This document shows, piece by piece, positions 22,401 to 34,400 of a stretch of 64,000 bases of DNA. Both the position numbers and the translations under genes were made by a program. The notes beneath the pieces are model-generated. The model did not search any database, was not told where the DNA came from, and worked only from the letters and a program-made list of their open reading frames with translations. Every line of letters begins with the position of its first letter. Within the stretch, counting starts at the first letter, position 1. Source of the stretch: Antedon mediterranea (taxonomy: Eukaryota > Echinodermata > Crinoidea > Comatulida > Antedonidae); contig NC_092673.1 of the NCBI RefSeq assembly GCF_964355755.1, positions 2,671,001 to 2,735,000 on the forward strand, read 5' to 3'.

Positions 22401-25400
22401 AAACGATACATACATAAACTAAAACTGGATGTTAGTCGAGGAGTGTACTTACTGTCTGTCATACCAGAGGATGTTGGTTTATAACTGGGAAAGAAGTTGG
22501 TTTATAAAGCTTGGTTCCCACTAGAACGTAATGCAAGGGCGTTAGGAATCACAAGCAAATAAGCCATCGCTTGTGATTGGTCAATTCACTTGCGTTGCAT
22601 TACGTCCTTGTGTTGCGTCGCTAGTGGGAACCACGCTTAACTGGGAAAGAAGTGCTGGGGAGAGGAGGGGGGAGAGGGAGAAGAGGAGTAAATTTGTATA
22701 TTCTATTCACAGACAGAATCAGATTTTATCAAAGAAATGTAGACAAGGCTGTAACCAAGAATGGATGTTGTTTTCCCCTTAGAACGAGGCACTGTATTAT
22801 CCTGTATAATGTAATAAAAGCATTTACTATAAAAATTATTAATATCTCTATTAAAATATGAAATTATTCTATTCAATAAGAAAACGAAACATCATACGTT
22901 TTATATAGAATTGCATAAATAATCAGTTTTTCCTGAATTATTAAAGCTGCTATACATCATTTATACATGATATTATCACATTAATAACATTTTTTTAAGT
23001 TTGAAAAATAAATCCACTACTTCAACAGAACATGAATAAATTATTCAAAAATCTAATTTCATTCAGTTTATATTATTGCGATATTTTCATGACAAGGACA
23101 AAAATCTATTAATAACTATCTTGAATGAAGTACAACTTGTTATGTTAAAAATATGTATAAGTAATTTTATTACATAATTTCATTTAAAAATGTCAAAATA
23201 ATGTTGCTAATCTAAATCAAATTCAGACATTTCTCTACTTGCGCTATTGAAATTGAATCTAGCTATAAATCAACTGACAAGTCGTTTGTGTCGGCATTTT
23301 TAAAATTTATTATTAGAAAGTGAGAATGTTATAGTTTCTATCTTTTAGGTGATTCTTCAAAATGTATCTTCAATCAGAGATTAGAATGTTTCTAGAAAAA
23401 TGTAATGATTTTGCTTTATAGCCTGTACATGATGAATAAACAAGAAATATTTCTTAAGCTCCGTCTACACTATCAAACTAGTTTGACAAAAAAAATTGTG
23501 ATATGGATAAATATCGTAGTGATATACCCAAATATGGTAGAGTTATGCCCAAATATGGTAGTGATATGACATCATCATGTCCGTATGGGCACATCATATT
23601 TCTTTGTCACATAAAGTTTGATAGTGTAGATAGAGCTTAAAAAATTATACAGATTTGTATAAAATTGTATGTGATTCAATGTGGAAATGACCATCTGAGT
23701 AATTGAAGGTTATGTCTTTGTGAATAAACACCTCAAATGAACCGGATGTACTGTATTTGACCACTTTTAACAAACAAGTACATTTCTACTAGCCAAAGAT
23801 TAAATAATTTCAGTAAATTGTACTACAGGTGTATTTGAAGGCCACATTAACAACACCATATAAACCTGTATTCATGCCAATCTGCTCTGTCTACACTATC
23901 AAATATGGTAGTGACTATGCTTAAATATGGTAGTGATATGCCCAAATATGGTAATGATATAATGATGATAAATATGATAAAATGAAATAAAATAAAATAT
24001 AAATATATTTGTGTAGTTATTGTTACGCGTTACCCTGGTGCAAGGACACAATAATACGGTTACTTACAATTATATTAATTAACAACGTTTACATTTCAAA
24101 ATACAAAGCACAAAATGGACCTGTTCGTGCAGACAATTATTCCAAGAGGGTAGGGCAAAAATAAAAAAAGACCTCATACAGTTAGCAGAATCAATATCAC
24201 AAATAAATGATAATGATGACAGGGATACTAAAAATACACAAAATAGTAACACAGGTTTAAAGAAAAATATGGTAATGCCTGCAGAAAGTTCTGAAAAGAC
24301 ATTAGTTGATTTACACTAATGACAACAAAATTGATTTATCATTTGTACTGACAGCATCTAAAATATGTTAATTGCATTCATCAGTGAACTAAATTAGTTT
24401 ACATTTTAAATACAATTGAAAGAAAGACATTAGATAAATAATTGTTCTGTAGCTTTTGGCGAAAATACTTAAAAAATCAATACTTAATTACTATACTGTA
24501 GAATACGGACTCAATAATAATTTATTTAATATTGATTATTAAATAAATTTAATCAAGTCAATTATTGATTTATCATTCCTGTCAGTAAAGCCACAAATTA
24601 AAAATCTATTTATTCTATTTTTAAATATTTAAATTGGTTTTTTTTTCCAAATGAATTAGGTATGGAAACACATTGGGTATTTACCAGATGTTCACATACT
24701 GTACTGTAATATGTTTATGGGTGTATAATTATACTGATAATGTACTAATACAGGAATGAAAATTTGTATAGGAAGTTGGTCTGTACACGTGGCCTTAGAA
24801 AGGTCACTATTTCATTTTTTATTATGTTCTATTATCATTAAAATCAAGATTAAAACATTCTGTTTCATTAATTCCTCTAGGAATTCATCAAACCACCATT
24901 AAAACCGAAACAAATAAGAGACGCTGTCCTTTACAGTTACCACCAGGGTATTCAATAATCTTTAAACGTGCATAATAGCCCAAATGCTGTATTGAATTTT
25001 GATCAATTTCATATCCCTTGACGAAAGCACCGGTACTCACGATTTCCGGAACATATTTTTATGCAATTTGGTCAAATGAGAATTATGTGTAGCTATTTTG
25101 TAAATGAATCCATGAGCTAATGAATTCAAATACAAACCAAGCACCAAGCATAAAATAAATTTAACATATTTAAATGCTTCACAACAGAATGTCATAGTAA
25201 AAATAAGACCCGTTAGACAACAGTGCATTCTATATAGTGTATTGCATGAGTAAAGTTGAAGAGTGATTAAAAGTAGGGTACTGCAAACTTTCAAGAGGTC
25301 AAAACTAGTTTTTTAAATGTTATTATAAGTCTTGACATAAAGTGAAAAATCAACACACAACATAGCTTGATTTATCATTAAATCAATATAAAAAGGAAGT

Positions 25401-28400
25401 GGACAGACTGCTGGAAGGACAAACTAAATAACAATTTCCGGTAATTTATATCACATTAATTAAAGACCATTTTTACCGTGATTCACAGTGGTCTTAATAG
25501 ACTTAATTAATACGACTGTAGCTACAATTATAACTGTTTTCATACCTTCCACCACCAATGATGTTTGGTCATCACAAACTGGACTTCACGATAATGTCCA
25601 TATTTATCAGGATGGTCAGCATTATTGCACTTTAACTGTTTGGCTCTACAAGAAAAAATATGCATTTTTTAGAAAAAAAAAATTTTTAAAAATGTCAACA
25701 AAAAAATCATTTGCTGGCATTTTTTCCCAATGTTTAGATCATTAAAATTAAAATTATCCTAATCTTATTATTCCTTTTGGAAATTCATTGCTCGATTTAC
25801 AAATATATAAAAATATGGAACAATACAAAAGGTAAACAATTACAAAAAAAAAGAAAACGCCACAAAACATGGGTAACAATGCAACAATAAACTTATTGCA
25901 AATCATCAGTTAAGCCGTGTCTACACTATCAAACTTTATGTGACAAAAAAATATAGATGATGTCATATCACTACCATATTTAAACATAGCACTACCATAT
26001 ATGGGCGCATCAAACTTTTTTGACACATAATGTTTGATAGTGTAGACAAGGCTTTACATTTAAAATTTTGATTGGTAATAAAAACTTCAAAATTGTGTTA
26101 TTACGTACAAATACGGATTTGAAGATTTGAAAATCAGTTTCAGTATTAAAGCCATTGGGACAGGATGAATAGGAACAATTTAAATGTTGGTAACTATAGC
26201 AGGCAATACAGATCATATACCAGTTACTTTGTGGTACAGAAACGGGAAAGAAGATTGAAGATTGTTTTATTATCTTAGATAATTTAAAGGACAACTTTAT
26301 CGAGAACCATATTTTGACAACGTATTTAGGATGTATGATTTCATATCAATTAAGATATTTACGATTTCGCTGACGGCTGTATGGTGCGAGACGAGATCTG
26401 AAATCTCACAATTGTTCTGAAATCCTATATGTATTCTAATACGTTGTCAAAATATGGTTCTTGGTAAATTTGTCTTTAAATGGATTGTGTAAAGGGAATA
26501 GATGATATGAAAGAATGCAACGCTTTAAGCAACATTACTATCTGCAATGATGTCAAAGGTACGTTTGTAGACAGACACTTGTAGTCTAGAATCTCTAACT
26601 GCAACATTGCTGTTTATTCTGTGTACAGTTTGCTTATGACGAGTGAGCCAATTAAGACAACTTTAAGCCAATTATGCGATGTTAAATGAATCTGTTTACA
26701 ATTGGAATTGGACAAAATAAATTGTTATAGATTATCAATACCTGCGTGTCCAATGTTAATTGTATACAAACTATTTGGACAACTGGATAGTAGTAGACTG
26801 TAGCATTTAATCAATCTTAATTTAATAATTGATGTTTACACCATGTAGGAAAGATGGTTACTGTACACACAATACTCTATTAGCAAAACATTTAGGACTT
26901 AATGAGTGAAGAACGGACAGTGACAGGAAATAGTGGGCATTCTCATGGGTTTTCATAACATACTCAGGGAATATAAAGGGAATCAAAAAGGAAACGATTA
27001 AACCGAACCTACATTTCAAATTGAAAACAGTTTAAACACCCAACCTAATGTTTATTTTATGGCCTTAAGCTCTGTCTACACTATCAAACTTTCTGTGATA
27101 AAATGTGATGTGCCCATATACGGACATGATGTCATATCACTACCATATTTGGGCAAACCACACTGTTTTTGGTCAAACTAGTTTGATAGTGTAGAGAGCT
27201 TTAGAATTTAGTTCAATTTCACCTCGTACATGGAATTAAATTGAAGCCCCATTAAATTCTGTAGAATTTACATCCCAGACAAACTGTAGCATTATCAATT
27301 CATAGAGTTACAGACGACTTTCTTGATATTACAAAGTAAGTATTTATAAAAGCCTAAAGGCAAATGACACTGACTTTTCCTAATGGACCCATCTACTTAA
27401 GTTGAATCAATAGATTGAATGTTGCGTATCAAAAACATTGCACGGATCAGAGACAGGGATTTCAGCGCCATCTTTACCTATTTCCTATTTTTTACAATGC
27501 AAAACTAAAAAAGAACACATATTTTATTTTTTGTGAGGGGAATACCCATTGAGAAAAAAAATCATAAATTTATGACTACAGATGGTCGTAAATTTGCTTG
27601 TGTGTAAGCCTTTTGTTATATTTTTAATTAATGCAGAAAACCACACATACAGTAGATCAACATTCAGTTATTTTTGTATCAGGGAGAAAATGTGGAAAAA
27701 CGTGAGAACAATATTTGGCCGGGCGACGAGTCTAAATATGGGAGTTTTCTGATCAATACAGGAGTCTTGGCATGTACGCGATTATTAATATTAGTTTACA
27801 GTTTTTGGTATTGACCCTATCAGCAGGGAGTTGTGAACCAGAGGTAATGTACGATATCAATAATGACTTTATGGCACAAATAAAGCCAAACACAGTTGAT
27901 AATGGAATCTACAAACAAGTGCCTTACTGTAGTCAAGGGTATCTATAGTAACAGTATTATATTTATATACAGTTCATTAAATAGGTTGCTTAGTATTCAG
28001 ATCCAGACATTGAATAAATAAATCTGTGTGGCTAGTGTCTCTTGGTGTCATCAACAGTACCGTAGGCAGGAAGACATATTTATGATCTTGAAATTGTTTA
28101 CTGAATGTATCGAAGGCAGATGCTGCAAAAAACATAGCAGTAACACTGAAAATATACTTTCTTTTTAAAATACATTATCAGTATGAAGACACATTTATGA
28201 TCTTGGAAATTGTTTACTGAATGTATCGAAGGCAGATGCTGCAAAAAACATAGCAGTAACACTGAAAATATACTTTCTTTTTAAAATACATTATCAGTAT
28301 AAAGATAATAAACTTCAATTTCATGGTAAGAATTATAATAAACAAGACATTTTATGAGAGGTACAGCCAAAATGATACTGTAATGTTAAAAAAAAAAATT

Positions 28401-31400
28401 GAATTATTAATTTAAAATTATAAAATTTATTATAATTTAAAATACTGCATAAATAGCAGCACCTAATAACTAGTCCTTGTCATCCCATTTCTTTTATTAT
28501 ACACCTAAATCTTTTATGCCATTGTTCATAATGATTAAAAATAAAATGGCTGAGCAAGTAACATTATATTTTGACTGACATGATATCATCTGAATTTCTC
28601 TTCAATTTTGACACAGATCATTACATCCTAACTACATTGTATTAGCCTTTAGCAAAATGTAACAAACATTATATAAGATCAAATGTTACCCATTAGCTTC
28701 CATTTAGCTTCTAACAGAAAATGAAATAAAAACTATTCCAAGCGTTCGTAAAATTAAATCAAACCGAGACATTAAACTCTTAACTCTACAATATAATAAT
28801 AATAAAATATTTATTTTAAAATGGATGCTTGTTCACAACAAAATGTGTTCTTCCACGAGGCTGTATGAAAGAAATAACTCTGCATTATAGTTGTACAGTA
28901 GTATAATAATTTAACACAAGCTAAATTATTATAATATTGAAAGACAGCTACAATCATGTAATGTGTGCAGTATGTTCATTTTACCACATACTGTGTATGG
29001 TAATCGTATACAATCAGCATTTAACATCATATTATATTTTCAATCTTCTATCAACTAAAGCCGAAGTTTTGTCATGTATCTGGACCATTCCATAGGCACC
29101 ACCAGATAGACTTTCTTCATCAGTGCTTCTATTTAGGAATGGATGATGACTACTATTTGGCAAGTAGACAAAACCCATTGCTCATTTAGGATATTTTGAC
29201 CAGAATAATGTAGAAATCATGAATCGCTTAATTCTGCATTTATTTCGAAAATCTTTTTATGCCATCAAATTCAAGTACAATAATAATAACATTTTAAAGG
29301 TAAAAAATACAACTTAGAGAGCTGAAGGGTCAAAGTTCAAATCCTGAATAGGTACGGTAGTAGCTTTAACCCTATTTTCAGTTTAGTGGGCCAGAGTAGC
29401 TGACCCAAATAAATTGCCAAACAGACAAAACCTAGTAATACCTGTAAGTATAAAAACGCAATAAAACATGTTGGGAATCAGAATTTAAAACTACAATGCT
29501 ATGTTACTAGCTATGTATAACTACAATGCTATGTTACTAGCTATGTATAACTACAATGCTATGTTACTAGCTATGTATAACTACAATGATATGTTACTAG
29601 CTATGTATAACTACAATGCTATGTTACTAGCTATGTATAACTACAATGCTATGTTACTAGCTATGTATAACTACAATGCTATGTTACTAGCTATGTATAA
29701 CTACAATGCTATGTAATACTAGCTATGTATAACTACAATGCTATGTTACTAGCTATGTATAACTACAATGCTATGTTACTAGCTATGTATAACTACAATG
29801 CTATGTTACTAGCTATGTATAACTACAATTTCAATCTATAATGAAAGAATAGAGGATATAAATTCATTTAAAATGATATAATATTAGCAATTAATATTAT
29901 CCTGTTGTACACAGAAGCCTAATTGATTTGCAATAGACAAACAGGATAGATTTTAGATTAAGCATGGTGGTTTAATCATTTTTCCCTCAACTCATTGTAA
30001 TATAATCAATAGTTAACAATAACAGAAGGTATAGCATGAATTATATGAATAAAACAGTACTTTAATTTAATCTTCTTTTTTCTCCTTTTCAGGGAATTTA
30101 TTCAATAATGTATATTTTGAGGGGGACAATATATCTTTATGAGAAATTTAAAGAAAGAAAAAAAGGTTGCAGGGAGGTATTCCTGGTATATTGGCCATTG
30201 GCCCTAGTACAAGGTATCAAATCAAGGTATTAAATATTTTTCTTTAAAATAAAATAATATAAAGTAAATTTTCATATTTTTGTTTATTAATAAAATATAA
30301 CAATTTGAGTCAAATATCATAGGGTTATAAATTTAATATTAATTATTAAATACATAAATACTGTCGAGTGAAACTAATATAATTTAATCTTGCTATAAAA
30401 ACAGACACGGTACTATCAAGTATTTTATTAATATGTCAGTTTGGCTGTATGGTTTATAAAGTGTAGTTATTATTCAGCATGTGTCACAGCAAGTGTTAAA
30501 ATCATACCCAGTTGTGTAACGAAGTTTCTCACGTTACCGACACTGAAAATCAGCTTGTTTTCTAAGGGTTTTAAATTTTAAAATCGAATCATTTTCAGCA
30601 TGGATTTTTCTACCTGTGTAAATATTGCAAGCCTGTTTGTGTTAAACAATGCGATAATAAATTTGATACAAACTGATAATATTACTGCAAATCACCTTGT
30701 GAATTTATCTGATAAACATACTTGACTAAAATTACACATTGTAAATTGCATTAAGGTCAGATATTATGGAAAATATAATATTGTACAGTTAGAGTACAGT
30801 TTAAAATGTTATACAGTAATTTACATTACACATATTACATAAACCTGGTGTCGTGTTAATGGCTCTGACAAAAAAAGTGTGATGTGCCCAAATATTGTAG
30901 AGATATGCTTAAATATGGTAGTGATACGACATCATGATGTCCATATGGACACATCAAATGTTTTTATCACTTAAAGTTTGATAGTGTGTCAGACAGAGCT
31001 TTATGAGTTACTACAATAAGCACGAAATAGACTGTAGATTTTTTGTTGATGTCTGTTATAACCTAGCACCTACTGCCACACAAATGATGCTTGCTATCTA
31101 TGCATGGGTTAGAAATTGGTCTTTGCCCTAATAAATCATAATTACATAGTACCATATTGTAGATTGTGCTGGGCGGAGTTGGTTGAGACAACTAGCCTAA
31201 ATACTTAACTAACCCAATCTTCAACAAAGGTACAGTAGACCCAGAACTACTGTCTGTATACAAACTCATGTTATTCTATATCCAATTTCTAACCTTCAAA
31301 CAATACTATTGTATAGTATTATAATTACCAGCAAGATAACTATACAGTCAACTCTCCCAATACCGGACTCTCTGAAAACCAGAAACTCTCCCAATACCAG

Positions 31401-34400
31401 ACTTTTTTTGAGAACCAAAAGGTCCCAAATTTATATTTACCATTAAAAACACATTCTGAATACCAGACTTTCCGGAAAACCAGACTTATTTGGCCGGCCC
31501 AAAGGTGTCCGGTATTAAGAGAGTTGACTGTACATGAAATCAACTCCTGGATGAAACTAATCATTTATTGATCTCAATATTGGAAGAACTTCATTAATTT
31601 CAAATAAACACTGCAGCCAGACACAGATAGAAATTGCAATTTGTATGGAATTACCAAAACAAGGCTAATATAATACTGTTCTGGTTGTACATTCAAGCTA
31701 TTTATCTACAGGCTATTCAGATTATTACTGTAGGTATACAGTATAGTACTAGTAGTTACAGTAATCTACTAAAGTACAATACAGTCCAAAATCCATTTTA
31801 TTTATTACAACAGGGTCAAATTAAACAAAGCATAGGTTTAGGTACAAAAAGAAATTGCACCACAGGGATTAACAACAATATAACATATTAACATTTAAAT
31901 GACTAGACCACTTCAGTTTTTAATTCTTCCATGGTAGGTGTATTTTACAATCTAAGTTCAACTTCGGGTCAAACACACACACAAACAAAACCTCATGATA
32001 GATTTTACACACATTAGCTAGAAGCAGCAGCAGCAACAACCACTCTAGACACAGATTGATTTATTAGTCTTTGTGGTGCTGCCAAAATGCTAGTATAAAT
32101 AATTATACAATCCACACTTGCATAGATTAGTTTCATTAATTACTCTAGCTACTAGTACAGTCGCACAATATTATATTATACATATTTTTTTAAACTCATT
32201 CAGTCACACACACTCAGGCTGTGTTTATACAACACCCTAAATTTGAACACGTCTTTAATTTTTAGCGTGTTGCACGGGCCGAGGTCAACCCCACAAAAAC
32301 CTTGCAGTTATACATTAAATCGTAATACCATGTTATACCGTACTGTAGTTCATAATTCTATTCTGGATTTGGACCAGTTGAAAACTTCTTATGCTTAATA
32401 CAAAATAATGATTTCTCTATATTACCAGGCGTTTTGCATTTTAAGATTCCTAAACATCTGTCCGTGTCATTCACAAACTAATCATCTTCTTAAAAAAACA
32501 ATTGTACTTTGTTTACATCATTAATGTCATAGTAAATCCAGATGTTTTAGGCCCTGTTCAGACCCATGGCGTTAGACCGTTTTAGCGTACGATGCTAAAA
32601 GAATGTGTGTCTGAACAGTTGGGGAATAGCGTACAACGCGTCGTACAACGGTTGTAGCGTTGTAGAGGAACGGTTGATAGTACCGTTTTAGCGTACGACG
32701 CTACTGTAAGTCAACGTTGTATCCAATCAGAACGTTTCCGGTTATCACGCGAAACAAGGTTTGACCTAGGCTGATGACATCTTGTATCGGCAATGTGTGA
32801 GAGATGGATTTCAACAACAAAAAGGCCAGAATAAATAAGGCCTAACTAGGCTATATACAACTGTTAAAAAACACTAGGCTACAAACTACATTTATCAACT
32901 GATTACCATTACGCATTATATTTTCTAACAATTGACTAAATAAATGCACCTTGTATTTAAACATAGTGACTACTACCCCCTTTTAGGCCTAGCTAAGAGC
33001 CATTCACGCATTTCATTCAAGCTAAAAACTAGCGTGGAATGGAACATCAAGTCACTCATACACAGTACAAGGCAGACTAGACTGGACAAGTTTAATGCTG
33101 AAAACCCCTAACTCCTAAAAAATTCAGTAAACAAACAAAGAGGCAAGCTGTCTCTTTTTTATTAGCAAGTTAAGGGTTATTTTCAACCGACTGAACTGGA
33201 CTAATGAACCCCGGACTAATCACAATCAATTTTTTCCACCATGTGGTTATAAAACACAGTCATTCTCCATCTTCATTAGGAGGCCTGCTTTATTTACGTA
33301 ACAACACTAGGCCTGGGGAAAATGTTTTTTTAATACAAAATAAAAACAATAGAAACAGAAATTTTGCTGTACTATATTTTTGTAAAATAAATGCAGAGGT
33401 ATGTTTTATTTATGACAAATTTTGTCATAATTGTAGGGCTGAGATCTACGCCTATATACAGTGGAAATAATGATGAAAACATATGGGTATAAGAGCACAT
33501 GAATATGCAACTAGAAACAACCTGAATGACGCACTTCCGTTGTAACGATAATCGTACGCTATGGGTCTGAACACCATTTTTTCTCTGCGGTTTGTAATGT
33601 GACCTTGCTAGTAACGTTATACGCTAAAACGGTCTAACGCTATGGGTCTGAACATAGCCTTAGTGATACAAATACTGTAGAAGTAAGCGAACTAAACCAT
33701 CAAGGTCAAAATTAACAATAAAGAAAGCAAAACATTACAATAATTTGACAAAAAATAATGTACTGTACAACATTTCTCTAATCAACTACTTTCAATACAG
33801 AAAAAAAGATAAACAATGAAAAAAAAAAGGCCAAAAAAGTGGACAACTGTTGATTGTACCTTCTACTGTAAGTGGCATAACAACAGGGGAATAAGACAAT
33901 TAGCAATTCTAATGTACCCTCCAACACTGGGTATTGTATTGGACCGCTGTGGGGCCTCTTGCTGGGATCCGTGGGTTTAGCCAGTGAGCGCTCATACTGT
34001 AGCCGTTATGCCACTGTATCTTCTCATATATATACAGTAGGCCTACAATAAAATATAATGGCAAACTTACTTCTTTTTATCCACATTCCGTGGGCAGTCA
34101 TTAGGATCCACTCCTGGAAATTCTTTTTCATAAATTTGAAGTAAATAAGGATAGAAAATCTGCAATGTCTGAAAAAACAAAGACATTAAAAACATTATAA
34201 CTCAAAATTTTGTATCAAGTTAATGCGTACAGTAAAATCTAGATTTGAGCTGAGATAGATAATTTTTTTGTGAGATGGCAAGATTAATTGCTGTAACATA
34301 CAGTATAACTATAATTATTTAAAAAATAAAAACAATTTTAAAGTAAAAACAAATAGCATATATTTATACAGTAACTGTTTAGAATATTTTACAATTACAT

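Larger units (their letters stand above)
18617..25545 (-). other. MGAT2 intron 3 (6.9 kb)
   Basis: Large intron containing the Penelope-like palindrome, four family A copies, one family B copy and a three-copy dispersed block (20363, 21545, 21647). The rest is AT-rich DNA. No coding sequence outside the repeats could be supported. Confidence 0.6.
25646..34070 (-). other. MGAT2 intron 2 (8.4 kb)
   Basis: Contains three family A copies, a 195-bp TIR element, a 115-bp tandem duplication, a 30-bp minisatellite, a CTCTCCCAATACC-type repeat and a 1.1-kb TIR element. Between them is AT-rich DNA without supported genes. Confidence 0.6.

Noticed and set aside
29501-29716. 71-aa repetitive frame MLLAMYNYNA...
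   Set aside because: It is a by-product of the 30-bp minisatellite with no start or end context.
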